64,000 nucleotides of DNA from Aureimonas endophytica. GTDB lineage: Bacteria > Pseudomonadota > Alphaproteobacteria > Rhizobiales > Rhizobiaceae. The first letter of the stretch is position 1. Each line of letters starts with the position of its first letter. The stretch covers positions 682,001 through 746,000 of the forward strand of contig NZ_BMIQ01000002.1 in NCBI RefSeq assembly GCF_014642635.1, in the 5' to 3' direction. The notes below the pieces were generated by a model. That model was not told where the DNA came from. It did no database searches and worked only from the letters and a program-made list of their open reading frames with translations. The position numbers and the translations under genes were made by a program. Shown here in pieces: positions 49,339 through 57,989 of this stretch.

Positions 49339-49352
49339 AGGCGAAGGGCCTT

Positions 49353-49376
49353 CGGCCGGCGGTCAGCCGCCGGCCG
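49353..49376. terminator. Perfect hairpin between convergent genes
   Basis: CGGCCGGCGG (49353-49362) pairs perfectly with CCGCCGGCCG (49367-49376) around TCAG. The loop contains the stop codon of hemA, and the hairpin lies 14 bases after the stop of the aminotransferase gene. It could end transcription from both sides. There is no T-run, so it is a candidate only. Confidence 0.45.
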
Positions 49377-50646
49377 GCGAGACGAGCAGCGACAGGACCG
49401 TGTTCTCCGCCTCGCGCTTCAGCCGCGACTCGGCGCTGCCGAAGGGAATGCCGAGCGCCTGCCAGGTTTCCACCAGCGCGGCGCGCAGCGACTCCAGAAG
49501 GCGATCGTCATGAAGCGGCGTCGGCGTGATCCGCAGCCGCTCCGTGCCGCGCGGCACGGTCGGATAGTTGATCGGCTGGATATAGATGCCGTGCCGCTCC
49601 AGGAGCCGGTCGCTCGCCCGCTTGCAGAGATCGGCATCGCCGACGAGAAGCGGCACGATATGGGTGGCGGACGTCATGACCGGCAGGCCGGCCTCGGCGA
49701 GCACGGTCTTGGCGCGGGCGGCCTGCCGCTGCTGGCCCTCGCGCTCGGTCGCGCTCGCCTTCAGATGCCGGATCGAGGCCGTCGCGGCGGCGGCGAGCGC
49801 CGGCGGCAGGGCCGTGGTGAAGATGAAGCCCGGCGCATAGGAGCGCACGGCGTCGATCACCGCGCGCGAGCCGGTGATATAGCCGCCGAGCACGCCGAAG
49901 GCCTTGGCCAGCGTGCCCTCGATCACGTCGAGCCGGTGGGCGACGCCGTCCCGCTCGGAAATGCCGCCGCCGCGCGCGCCGTACATGCCGACGGCATGGA
50001 CCTCGTCGATATAGGTCATGGCGTTGTAGCGTTCGGCGAGATCGCAGATCGCCGCGATCGGCGCGATGTCGCCATCCATCGAATAGACGCTCTCGAAGGC
50101 GATGAGTTTGGCGCGCTCGCGCCCCGCCGCCTTCAGGAGGTCCTCGAGATGGGCGAGATCGTTGTGGCGGAAGATCTGCTTCTGCGCGCCGGACTTGCGG
50201 ATGCCCTCGATCATCGAGGCGTGGTTCAGCTCGTCCGACAGGATCAGGCAGTTCGGCAGGAGCTTGGCGATGGTCGAGATCGCCGCCTCGTTCGAGACGA
50301 AGCCGGAGGTGAAGACGAGGCCCGCTTCCTTGCCGTGCAGGTCGGCGAGCTCGCCTTCCAGCTCGACCAGCGGATGATTCGTGCCGGAGATGTTGCGGGT
50401 GCCGCCGGCGCCCGAGCCCATGCCGGCGGCGGCGGCGCACATCGCGCCGATCACGGCCGGATGCTGGCCCATGCCGAGATAGTCGTTGGAACACCAGACG
50501 GTGATTTCGCGGATGTCGCCGTCATGGCGCCAAAGCGCCTGTGGAAAACGGCCGGCGATGCGTTCCAGGTCGGCGAAAACGCGGTAGCGCCTTTCGGCGT
50601 GCAGAGCTTCGATGGCGGTTTCGAAGTGGCTCTGATAATCGGTCAT
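49363..50646 (-). CDS. hemA: 5-aminolevulinate synthase
   Basis: This is a 427-residue PLP enzyme that joins glycine and succinyl-CoA, the first step of haem synthesis in alphaproteobacteria. It shows '[13 protein letters not shown]' (about 51-63), '[21 protein letters not shown]' (about 77-97, in part '[12 protein letters not shown]'), '[11 protein letters not shown]' (about 137-147), '[12 protein letters not shown]' (about 213-224) and the PLP Lys in '[13 protein letters not shown]' (about 241-253). ATG 50646 is chosen over TTG 50652 because AGGAG is correctly spaced. The length is slightly above the usual 405. It is divergent from galE. Confidence 0.95.
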   Translation of the reverse strand: MTDYQSHFETAIEALHAERRYRVFADLERIAGRFPQALWRHDGDIREITVWCSNDYLGMGQHPAVIGAMCAAAAGMGSGAGGTRNISGTNHPLVELEGELADLHGKEAGLVFTSGFVSNEAAISTIAKLLPNCLILSDELNHASMIEGIRKSGAQKQIFRHNDLAHLEDLLKAAGRERAKLIAFESVYSMDGDIAPIAAICDLAERYNAMTYIDEVHAVGMYGARGGGISERDGVAHRLDVIEGTLAKAFGVLGGYITGSRAVIDAVRSYAPGFIFTTALPPALAAAATASIRHLKASATEREGQQRQAARAKTVLAEAGLPVMTSATHIVPLLVGDADLCKRASDRLLERHGIYIQPINYPTVPRGTERLRITPTPLHDDRLLESLRAALVETWQALGIPFGSAESRLKREAENTVLSLLVSPAGG

Positions 50647-50791
50647 ATGCAACTCCTGACGAGAAGAATTCTAAAGTCTCGTCCAGGACAAGTCCATGCG
50701 TGTCGGCGACCGCCAGGTGCCGGCCGCGATTGATCGGCGGGCCGGCCATCTCGCGACCCGCGACGACGATCGTACGAAGGAGAGCAATCGG

Positions 50792-51781
50792 ATGAGCGTG
50801 CTTGTGACGGGGGGCGCCGGCTATATCGGCAGCCATATGGTACTCGGTCTGGTTGATCGCGGCGAGGATGTCGTCGTTCTGGACAATTTCACCACCGGCT
50901 TCGACTGGCTGATCTCGCCGGCCGCCACCGTCGTCACCGGCGACATCGCCGATGGCGAACTGGTGGGCCGGATCGTCAAGGAGCATGCCGTCGACGCGAT
51001 CGTGCATTTCGCCGGCTCGGTCGTGGTGCCGGATTCGGTGCGCGATCCGCTCGGCTACTACTTCAACAACACGGCGAAGACGCGCGATCTCATCGAGACG
51101 GCGGTGCGCCACGGCGTGCCGAACTTCATCTTCTCCTCCACCGCCGCCGTCTATGGCGAGGCGGGAACCGAGCCGGTCTCGGAGGACAGCCGGCTGGAGC
51201 CGCTCTCGCCCTATGGCCGCTCCAAGCTGATGAGCGAGATGATGCTGGCCGACGCCGCCGCCGCCCATCCGCTCTCCTATGCGGCGCTGCGCTATTTCAA
51301 CGTCGCCGGGGCCGATCCGCAGGGCCGCACCGGCCAGTCGACCAGGGGCGCCACCCATCTCATCAAGGTCGCCAACGAGACGGCGATCGGCAAGCGCGCC
51401 GCGATCGAGATCTTCGGCACCGATTACGACACGCCGGACGGCACGGCGGTGCGCGACTATATCCATGTGACGGACCTGATCGGCGCCCATCTCGCCGCGC
51501 TCGACCATCTGCGGCGGGGCGCCGGCAATCTCGTCGCCAATGTCGGCTACAGCCGGGGCTTCTCCGTACGCCAGGTGCTCGACGTCGTGCGCGAGGTCTC
51601 GGGCGTCGACTTCGCCATCCGCGAGAGCGGCCGGCGCGCCGGCGACAGCCCGAGCGTCGTCGCCAATTCCACCAAGCTGCGCCAGACGGTCGGCTGGGTG
51701 CCGAAGCACGACGATCTGCCGGAGATCGTGCGCCACGCGCTCGACTGGGAAAAGCATCTCCTGAAACGCAATGCCGGCTGA
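50792..51781 (+). CDS. galE: UDP-glucose 4-epimerase
   Basis: This is a 329-residue extended short-chain dehydrogenase. The NAD-binding 'VLVTGGAGYIGSHM' is at residues 3-16, 'DNFTTGF' follows, 'HFAGSVVVPDSV' is at about 78-89, the catalytic Ser/Tyr/Lys lie in 'SSTAAVYGE' (about 118-126) and 'SPYGRSKLMSE' (about 141-151), and 'ALRYFNVAGAD' is near 168. These are the GalE features. It interconverts UDP-glucose and UDP-galactose for surface polysaccharides. ATG 50792 follows AGGAGAGCAATCGG. A sugar transferase gene lies shortly downstream. Confidence 0.94.
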   Translation: MSVLVTGGAGYIGSHMVLGLVDRGEDVVVLDNFTTGFDWLISPAATVVTGDIADGELVGRIVKEHAVDAIVHFAGSVVVPDSVRDPLGYYFNNTAKTRDLIETAVRHGVPNFIFSSTAAVYGEAGTEPVSEDSRLEPLSPYGRSKLMSEMMLADAAAAHPLSYAALRYFNVAGADPQGRTGQSTRGATHLIKVANETAIGKRAAIEIFGTDYDTPDGTAVRDYIHVTDLIGAHLAALDHLRRGAGNLVANVGYSRGFSVRQVLDVVREVSGVDFAIRESGRRAGDSPSVVANSTKLRQTVGWVPKHDDLPEIVRHALDWEKHLLKRNAG

Positions 51782-51784
51782 GGC

Positions 51785-51958
51785 TCAGTCCTCGCGCGCC
51801 GCGTCCGCATCCGGATCGCCGGCCTCGGCCGGCGCGTCCTCGCCCGGCCTCGCGCGCCGGGCGCGGGCCTGTTCCTTCCGCCGGCGCAGGTTCTCGCGCA
51901 GCTCCTCCTCCAGCCGGGCGCGGCGCGCCTCGGCCCTGGACGGGGGCTCGCCGCTCAC
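51785..51958 (-). CDS. Small conserved Arg/Glu-rich protein, 57 aa
   Basis: A 57-codon frame starts at GTG 51958 behind a strong GGGAGGG ribosome-binding site and ends three bases after galE on the opposite strand. The helix 'EARRARLEEELRENLRRRKE' (residues about 9-28) followed by 'QARARRAR' and an acidic tail has the wording of a short protein conserved through Hyphomicrobiales. Function is unknown; nucleic-acid contact is possible from the basic helix. Confidence 0.75.
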   Translation of the reverse strand: MSGEPPSRAEARRARLEEELRENLRRRKEQARARRARPGEDAPAEAGDPDADAARED

Positions 51959-51995
51959 GTCCACCCTCCCGCCCCGTCAAGACGGCTGACCGCCC

Positions 51996-52559
51996 ATGTC
52001 GCTCGCGCTGAAGCGGCTTCTCGATATCGTCGCAAGCCTGTTCGGGCTCCTCGTCCTCGGTTGGCTGGTGCTGCTGTTCGCCTGGATGATTCGGCGCGAA
52101 ACGCCGGGCCCCGGCATTTTTCGCCAGGAGCGCGTCGGACGCAACCGCGTGCCCTTCACCTGCCTGAAGCTGCGCACCATGGCGGCGGGCACGGTCTCCG
52201 CCGCGACGCATGACACGCCGGCCAGCGCGGTGACGCCGCTCGGCGAAAAACTGCGCCGCACCAAGCTCGACGAGCTGCCGCAGCTCTGGAACGTCCTGAA
52301 GGGCGAGATGAGCCTCGTCGGTCCGCGCCCGAGCCTGCCGATCCAGACCGAGCTCGTCGCGGCGCGGTCGCGGCGCGGCGTCTTCGCGCTGCGGCCGGGC
52401 ATCACCGGCCTCGCCCAGATCGAGGGCGTCGACATGTCCACGCCCGAACGGCTCGCCGAGCGCGACGCCCATTATCTGGCGACGCGCAGCTTCCTCGGCG
52501 ATCTGCGCATCATCCTCGCCACCGTCTTCGGCGCCGGCCAGGGCGATCATGTCGCCTGA
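51996..52559 (+). CDS. Polyprenyl-phosphate sugar-1-phosphate transferase
   Basis: This is a 187-residue bacterial sugar transferase of the WcaJ/RfbP C-terminal type (small monotopic PGT). It has one N-terminal membrane helix (about 10-32), 'RRETPGPGIFRQERVGRN' (about 33-50), 'FTCLKLRTM' (about 53-61), 'LRRTKLDELPQLWNVLKGEMSLVGPRP' (about 86-112, in part 'KLDELPQLWNVLKGEMSLVG') and 'LRPGITGLAQI'. It adds the first sugar phosphate to undecaprenyl phosphate for surface polysaccharide. The start is ATG 51996. It overlaps the next gene by 11 bases. Confidence 0.93.
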   Translation: MSLALKRLLDIVASLFGLLVLGWLVLLFAWMIRRETPGPGIFRQERVGRNRVPFTCLKLRTMAAGTVSAATHDTPASAVTPLGEKLRRTKLDELPQLWNVLKGEMSLVGPRPSLPIQTELVAARSRRGVFALRPGITGLAQIEGVDMSTPERLAERDAHYLATRSFLGDLRIILATVFGAGQGDHVA

Positions 52560-53268
52560 CGGCGCCGGGCGGGAGGAAGGGGGAACCCTCCGTCTCGTCA
52601 CCTGGAACCTTCATGGCGGCGTCGGCGCCGACCGGCGCTGCGACCTCGAACGGGCGCTCCGCGCGCTCCAGGGCTTCGACCCCACCGTCGCGGCCCTTCA
52701 GGAGGTCGACGGCCGCACCCATCTCGGCCGGCGCTCCCATGCCTTCGAGCGCGCGCGGGATCTTCTCGGCGGCCATTTCGCCGAGGCGCGGCTGACGGGC
52801 CGGGGCGCGACGGCCTATGGCCATGCGCTCTGGAGCCGCTGGCCCTTCGCGCGGCTCGACATCCTGCGGCTGCCCGGCGGCCGGATCGAGCCGCGCGCCG
52901 CGATCGACGCGCTCGTGGAAACGCCTTTCGGGCCCTTGCGCCTCATCGCCACCCATCTCGGCCTCGTGCCGGCCGACCGGCGGCGCCAGGCGGGCTTTCT
53001 CGCCGAACTTGTCGCCGCGCGCGCCGAGCCGACCGTCGTCCTCGGCGATTTCAACGACTGGCGGCTCGACAGGGGAGCGGTGCATCGCGCGCTGGCGCCG
53101 ATCCTGCCGCGCGTCGCGGCGCCGAAAACATGGCCGGCGCGGCGCCCTTTCGTGCGGATGGACCGGATCTACGCCGCCGCCGCGCTCGGCCTCGAAGCGT
53201 CGCGGACGGCGGATGAGGCCGCCGGCCTGTCCGACCATCGCGCCCTCGTCGCGGAGCTTCGCCTGTAG
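52549..53268 (+). CDS. Endonuclease/exonuclease/phosphatase family protein
   Basis: This is a 239-residue protein of the EEP fold. Metal and catalytic residues are visible: Asn in 'VTWNLHGGVGADRR' (about 18-31), Glu in 'ALQEVDGRTH' (about 50-59), His in 'LIATHLGLVPADRR' (about 131-144), Asp/Asn in 'VLGDFNDW' (about 162-169) and the final 'SDHRALVAEL' (about 228-237). It may act on DNA, phospholipid or inositol phosphate. The start is ATG 52549, in an 11-base overlap with the sugar transferase gene, so it is probably co-translated. No signal peptide is seen. Confidence 0.88.
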   Translation: MSPDGAGREEGGTLRLVTWNLHGGVGADRRCDLERALRALQGFDPTVAALQEVDGRTHLGRRSHAFERARDLLGGHFAEARLTGRGATAYGHALWSRWPFARLDILRLPGGRIEPRAAIDALVETPFGPLRLIATHLGLVPADRRRQAGFLAELVAARAEPTVVLGDFNDWRLDRGAVHRALAPILPRVAAPKTWPARRPFVRMDRIYAAAALGLEASRTADEAAGLSDHRALVAELRL

Positions 53269-53276
53269 AGCGTCCG

Positions 53277-53675
53277 TCAGGCCCCCTTGGCCGGACGCGG
53301 CGCCAGGATGGCGGCGATGAGTTCGTCGTCGTCGAAAGGCTTCAGGAAGACGCGCTCGGCGCCCCAGACCTCGGCGAGCGAGCTCATCGTCTCGATCGTC
53401 AGGCGCGGGCCGCCGCCGGTGACGCCGAAGACGCGCATCTTCGGCCGCGTGCCGCGAATCTCCTTCAGGAGCCGCAACCCGTCCATTTCCGGCATCCACA
53501 TATCGGTCACGAGCACGTCGAATTCCCGCTGGCCGAGGAGGTCCAGCGCCTCGCGGCCATTGCCGGCGCTCGCCACCTCGAAGCCGGCATCCTCCAGCGC
53601 GATGGCGAGCGATTCGCGTACGGTCGGCACGTCATCCACGACCAGAACCGTCGGCTTCGGGCGGGAATTCTCCAT
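53277..53675 (-). CDS. Single-domain response regulator (CheY-like)
   Basis: This is a 132-residue receiver domain with no output domain. The acidic pair is 'LVVDDVPT' (about 11-18), the phosphoacceptor Asp is residue 58 in 'VLVTDMWMPEMDG', and the Lys is in 'VFLKPFDDDE'. ATG 53675 lies inside the 3' end of the kinase gene, a 44-base overlap in another frame. The two are therefore co-expressed and likely cognate. As a stand-alone receiver it would act by protein contact or phosphotransfer. Confidence 0.9.
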   Translation of the reverse strand: MENSRPKPTVLVVDDVPTVRESLAIALEDAGFEVASAGNGREALDLLGQREFDVLVTDMWMPEMDGLRLLKEIRGTRPKMRVFGVTGGGPRLTIETMSSLAEVWGAERVFLKPFDDDELIAAILAPRPAKGA

Positions 53676-55932
53676 TGTCTTCCTTTCGGATCGGAAACAG
53701 GATCGTGAAGGTCGTTCCAAGACCTGGGGTCGAATCGATCGCGATCCAGCCTCCATAATCCTGAACGATCTTCTGGACCACATAGAGGCCGACGCCGCTG
53801 CCGCGCCCGTCGGTCTTCGTGGTGAAGAAAGGTTGCAGGGCCCGGCGGCGCACATCCTCCGCCATGCCGGCGCCGTCGTCCGAGACGGTGAGGCGCGCCC
53901 CTTCCGGCGCGCCGGCCAGGGCGACGGTGACATGGCCCCGGCCGTCCATCGCATGAACGGCATTGGACAGGAGATTGCCGACGACCTGAAGGATGTCGCC
54001 GACCTTCACCGTCGGCTGCTCGACCTCGTCGGTCACGACATCGATGCGCACGCTCGCCGGCAGCGCCGGGCGCACCGCCTCGACGCTATATTCGACGGCG
54101 AGCGAGATCGGTCGCTGGATGTCACTCCAGCGCTGGTCGCGCGTCGAGCGCAGGAGTTCCGACACGACCTTGGCGGCCTGCCGGCTCGACAGGTCGATCA
54201 GTTCCACCAGCCGCATCGATTCGGCGTCGGCGATGCCGGCGAAGCGGTTGCGCAACCGCTTGGTGAGATTGACGATCGGGTGGAGGAGGTTGTTCACCTC
54301 GTGGGCGACGCTGCCGACGAGCTGGCCGAGCGCCAGGATCTGCTGCTCGACGGCGCGTCGGCTCTCGCGCTCGATCTCCTCGGTGACGTCGCGAATCACC
54401 CCGCGATAGGCGACGGCGTTCTTCGCGCCGGCATCGCCGATCGCCCGGCCGCTGAGACTGACCCAGACGTCGCGCTCGCCATTGGCGATTTTGATGCGCC
54501 GCTCGTCGAAGGGCAGCCCGTCGGCGACCATCTGGCGGATCGGCCGCGTGTAGTCGGCCGAGGAGAGCTCGGCGAGACGGTCGAGCAGCACGTCGCCGAC
54601 CGCGAGGCGGGCGGGGCCCACCACCTGGCCGGACAGGAAGGTCAGGCGGCCGCTGGAGTCGATCTCCCAGAAGCCGTCGATCCCGATCTCGGCGAAGCGG
54701 CGGAAGCGCTCGGCCTCGTCCGCCACCTGGCGCAGCAGGCCGCGTTCGCGCTGGCGGATGTCGAGGGAGGCGAAGGCGGCGAACAGCGCGAAGGAGGCGC
54801 AAAGGCCGAAGAGGCTGCCATTGCCTTCCGCCAGATTGTCCGAGAAGGCGCGCGGCACGCCGATGCCGAAGCCTTCGAGCGCCATCGGCACCAGCGCCGG
54901 CAGCCAGCAGAGGGTGAAGGCGGTGGCGCGGCCGTTGCGCCGCGTCGCCGCCTTCGCCGCGAGAAGGGCGATGCAGGCGAAGCTCGCCACGGCGGCCGGC
55001 GCCGCGAAGCGGAGCGCCGGATCGCGATCGAACAGCGCGACGACGGCGAGCGCGCCGAAGAAGCCGATCGGCAGCCAGACGAGGCGGCCCCACCCTTCCG
55101 CGCAGCCGCGGATGCGCAGGAAATCGGTGGTGAAGCCGATCAGTGCCGCCTGGAGGGCGAAATCGGCGGCGAGACCGAGGCCGAGCGAGAGATGCACGGC
55201 GCCGGGCATGATCTGCGTCTCGAAGACCGCGCTGGCGCAGGCGATCTGCACGAGCTGCGCCCCGATCGCGGCGGCGAACCAGAGATTGGTCCCGTCCTCC
55301 AGCGTCGAGCCGAGGGCGAGCATGTAGATCAGCACCGCCAGAAGGAAGCCGATGGTGAGCGACAGGGTCGTCGTCTCGGCATTGTAGCCGCCGAAGAAGC
55401 TCTGGAAGTCCGACAGCCAGACCCGGCCCGTGAAGCTCCGCTCCGGCACGATGCGCATGAGAAGGGCCTTGCCGGCGATCGTCGCGGGCTCGACCACCAC
55501 GAGCGGGAAGCGATAGCCGTTGCCGCCGAGCCGCCGGCTGTCCTGCCAGTCCCAGCTGCGGATCTCCAGACTGTCCGCGCCGAGGACGAAGAGATCGACG
55601 TGATGCACGGCGGCCTCCTTCACGACGAGCGAGAAGGTGCGCTGCCAGCCGGCCGACAGGAGCGTATCGACATCGGGCGTCGGGATGCGCAGCCAGAGCG
55701 CCGCGCCTTCGGGCAGGGACCCGATCGCCGCCGGCGGGGAGGGGGCGAAGAGGCTGTCGGCCCGGGCCCGCACCTCGTCGATGCCGAGCGCGCCCGTCGC
55801 GTCGACGAAGCTCGCCGTGCCCTTGCCGATGAAGAGCGCGTTGTCGTCCGTGCGTCCCGTGCAGCCGGACAGGAGCGCCGCCGCCAGAAGGGCGACGACG
55901 AGAAATAGCGTTCTCGGAGCGTCGCCGAACAC
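53632..55932 (-). CDS. Membrane sensor histidine kinase with 7TMR-DISM-like input
   Basis: This is about 766 residues from GTG 55932; the start is uncertain. An N-terminal signal or lipobox-like segment ('ALLAAALLSGC', about 13-23) leads to a periplasmic domain with 'GAALWLRIPTPDV', as in 7TMR-DISM sensors. About seven membrane helices follow (about 235-450). A PAS-like domain lies at about 470-590. The phosphoacceptor His is in 'GSVAHEVNNLLHP' (near 540), and the ATPase has 'LLSNAVHAM', 'DDGAGMAEDV' and 'GRGSGVGLYVVQKI'. All kinase boxes are present. The signal may be a carbohydrate or envelope cue. It works with the receiver gene that overlaps its end. Confidence 0.88.
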   Translation of the reverse strand: MFGDAPRTLFLVVALLAAALLSGCTGRTDDNALFIGKGTASFVDATGALGIDEVRARADSLFAPSPPAAIGSLPEGAALWLRIPTPDVDTLLSAGWQRTFSLVVKEAAVHHVDLFVLGADSLEIRSWDWQDSRRLGGNGYRFPLVVVEPATIAGKALLMRIVPERSFTGRVWLSDFQSFFGGYNAETTTLSLTIGFLLAVLIYMLALGSTLEDGTNLWFAAAIGAQLVQIACASAVFETQIMPGAVHLSLGLGLAADFALQAALIGFTTDFLRIRGCAEGWGRLVWLPIGFFGALAVVALFDRDPALRFAAPAAVASFACIALLAAKAATRRNGRATAFTLCWLPALVPMALEGFGIGVPRAFSDNLAEGNGSLFGLCASFALFAAFASLDIRQRERGLLRQVADEAERFRRFAEIGIDGFWEIDSSGRLTFLSGQVVGPARLAVGDVLLDRLAELSSADYTRPIRQMVADGLPFDERRIKIANGERDVWVSLSGRAIGDAGAKNAVAYRGVIRDVTEEIERESRRAVEQQILALGQLVGSVAHEVNNLLHPIVNLTKRLRNRFAGIADAESMRLVELIDLSSRQAAKVVSELLRSTRDQRWSDIQRPISLAVEYSVEAVRPALPASVRIDVVTDEVEQPTVKVGDILQVVGNLLSNAVHAMDGRGHVTVALAGAPEGARLTVSDDGAGMAEDVRRRALQPFFTTKTDGRGSGVGLYVVQKIVQDYGGWIAIDSTPGLGTTFTILFPIRKEDNGEFPPEADGSGRG

Positions 55933-56036
55933 CCTGTCGATCCCGAAAGCCCGTCGCGAAACCTCGCCTCGGCCTGATGCCGACGCGGTCCGCCGCCTCT
56001 TAAAGGCAAACGCGGTCGCTGAGAACGCCCCGGCGC

Positions 56037-56471
56037 CTATTCCTTCTGCGTTTCCGCCATCGTGGCGCGGATCGCGATCTCGAGACCGGTGGCGAGGCTT
56101 TCGCGCTCCGGCCCCGACAGCGATTCCAGCGCCTCGGCGATGTCGCGCAGCGGATCGCCGGCGAGCAGCGTCCGGCCGTTGTCGGTGAGATCGAGCTGCT
56201 CGGCGCGTCCGCGGCCGATCGTCCCGGCCTTCACGATGAGGCCCTTGCCGATCAGCGTGCGCACCGTGCGCGCGACCGCCCCGGAGGCGAGGCCCTGGAA
56301 CCGGGCGAGGTCGATCGCGGTGCGCAGCTGCGGCGGCGCGGCATGAAGATAGCGGATTGCCGCCCACTGCGCTGGGAAGAGATCGGCGGCATAGCCCTGG
56401 CTGTGAATGCGCCGCGCCACCTGTTCGAGCAGGCTGGCGAGGGCGGAGGCGGATATGGCCTCTCTGGTCAA
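56037..56471 (-). CDS. MarR-family transcription regulator
   Basis: This is a 144-residue winged-helix protein. The HTH region is 'PQLRTAIDLARFQGLASGAVARTVRTLIGKGLI' (about 46-78, in part 'GLASGAVARTVRTLIGKG'), followed by a wing with 'RAEQLDLTDNGRTLL'. N- and C-terminal helices would dimerise. The start is ATG 56471. It is divergent from the ABC transporter's binding-protein gene, and a palindrome lies between them, so it may control that transporter. Its effector is unknown. Confidence 0.9.
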   Translation of the reverse strand: MTREAISASALASLLEQVARRIHSQGYAADLFPAQWAAIRYLHAAPPQLRTAIDLARFQGLASGAVARTVRTLIGKGLIVKAGTIGRGRAEQLDLTDNGRTLLAGDPLRDIAEALESLSGPERESLATGLEIAIRATMAETQKE

Positions 56472-56664
56472 GGGTGAATCACTGCGGTTGCCGTCTCCTT
56501 CGAACCGGCTCCTCGGGCTTCCGGCGCAAGCCCCCGGCTCTTGGCTTGGAACTTACCCGCTCGCTGCGGCAAGGCAAGACGCAGGAAGCGACACAAGCGG
56601 CGCGCGAATGGTGGAAGGCCATGATTTTGACATGAAAAGTCGTTGCCGCCCAACGAATTCCAGG

Positions 56665-56680
56665 TGACATTGAACTGTCA
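56665..56680. promoter_or_regulatory. Palindrome between MarR and ABC genes
   Basis: TGACA-TTGAAC-TGTCA is a 16-base inverted repeat in the 294-base divergent gap 56472-56765, about 85 bases before the binding-protein start. MarR proteins bind such repeats, so it is the best operator candidate here. A TTGACA-like -35 lies at about 56626-56631, but no clear -10 follows. Confidence 0.45.
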
Positions 56681-56765
56681 TCCAGCGGTGCTAGTCGCCG
56701 CGGCGCAAGCGGCTGCGCCGATATCCGACCCCCGCCGCACCGGTTTTCCCGAAGGATCGAGCCTC

Positions 56766-57884
56766 ATGAACACATCGTTGCTGCGCGCCGCTTCCGTGAT
56801 CGCGCTATCGGCCTTCGCGGTAAATCTCGCCGCCTCCGCCGCCGCCTCGGCCCAGTCGATGGACGAGCTCGTCGCTGCCGCCAAGAAGGAAGGACAGCTC
56901 ACCACCATCGCGCTTCCGCACGACTGGTGCGGTTATGGCGCGGTGATCGACGCCTTCAAGAAGAAATATCCCGAGATCACGGTCAACGAGCTGAACCCGG
57001 ACGCCGGCTCGGGCGACGAGATCGAGGCGATCAAGGCCAACAAGGGCAACAAGGGCCCGCAGGCGCCGGACGTCATCGATGTCGGCCTGTCCTTCGGCCC
57101 GACCGCCAAGGCGGACGGCCTGATCCAGCCCTACAAGGTCTCCACCTGGGACGAGATCCCGGCCGAGGCGAAGGATGCCGACGGCTATTGGTACGGCGAC
57201 TATTACGGCGTCATGACCTTCATCGTGAACAAGGATGTCGTGAAGACCGTGCCGACCGACTGGGCGGACCTCCTGAAGCCGGAATATGCCAATTCCGTCG
57301 CGCTGCCGGGCGATCCGCGCACCGGCAACGAGGACATCCAGGCGATCTTCGCCGCCGGCCTCTCCACCACGAAGGGCGATGTCGCCAAGGCGGCCGAGGC
57401 GGGCCTCGACTTCTTCGCCGAGCTGAACAAGTCGGGCAATTTCGTGCCGGCCGCCGGCAAGACCAACGCGCTCGCCCAGGGCACGACGCCGATCGTCTTC
57501 AAATGGGACTATAACGCGCTCGCCGCCCGCGACACGCTGAACGGCAATCCGGAAGTCGAGATCGTGGTGCCGAAGACGGGCGTCGTCGCCGGCGTCTACG
57601 TCCAGGCCATCAGCGCCTTCGCGCCCCATCCGAACGCCGCGAAGCTCTGGATGGAGCACCTCTATTCCGACGAGGGCCAGATCGGCTGGCTGAAGGGCTA
57701 TTGCCATCCGATCCGCTTCAACGCGATGTCGAAGGCCGGCAAGATCCCGGCCGACGTCCTCGCCAAGCTGCCGGACCCGGCCTCCTACGAGAAGGCGGTG
57801 TTCCCGACGCTGGAGCAGCAGAACCAGTACAAGGCCGCCATCGCCTCCGGCTGGGACAAGGTCGTCGGCGTCAAGGCGCAGTAA
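56766..57884 (+). CDS. ABC transporter solute-binding protein
   Basis: This is a 372-residue periplasmic binding protein with a signal peptide ending at about residue 30 ('AASAAASAQS'). The mature protein resembles the iron / polyamine binding-protein class: 'VAAAKKEGQLTTIALPHDW' (about 36-54), 'DVIDVGLSFGPTAKADGL' (about 102-119), 'YWYGDYYGVMTFIVNKDV' (about 141-158) and 'HPNAAKLWMEHLYSDEGQ' near 290. The start is ATG 56766. The ligand cannot be told from sequence. It heads an operon of two permeases and an ATPase, from which a strong hairpin separates it. Confidence 0.9.
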   Translation: MNTSLLRAASVIALSAFAVNLAASAAASAQSMDELVAAAKKEGQLTTIALPHDWCGYGAVIDAFKKKYPEITVNELNPDAGSGDEIEAIKANKGNKGPQAPDVIDVGLSFGPTAKADGLIQPYKVSTWDEIPAEAKDADGYWYGDYYGVMTFIVNKDVVKTVPTDWADLLKPEYANSVALPGDPRTGNEDIQAIFAAGLSTTKGDVAKAAEAGLDFFAELNKSGNFVPAAGKTNALAQGTTPIVFKWDYNALAARDTLNGNPEVEIVVPKTGVVAGVYVQAISAFAPHPNAAKLWMEHLYSDEGQIGWLKGYCHPIRFNAMSKAGKIPADVLAKLPDPASYEKAVFPTLEQQNQYKAAIASGWDKVVGVKAQ

Positions 57885-57902
57885 AGCCGATCGACGAATG
57901 GC

Positions 57903-57932
57903 GCGGCCCGGCCTTTCCGAAGGCCGGGCCGC
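57903..57932 (+). terminator. Strong intra-operon hairpin
   Basis: A perfect 13-base-pair stem (GCGGCCCGGCCTT with AAGGCCGGGCCGC) encloses TCCG, 18 bases after the binding-protein stop. There is no T-run. Hairpins in this place commonly protect the binding-protein mRNA and lower permease expression, so attenuation rather than full termination is likely. Confidence 0.65.
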
Positions 57933-57989
57933 AGATTGGGTCCGATCTTGCGGCAGGTGCGATTGAGCGCTCATCCCGTCGAAACAGAG

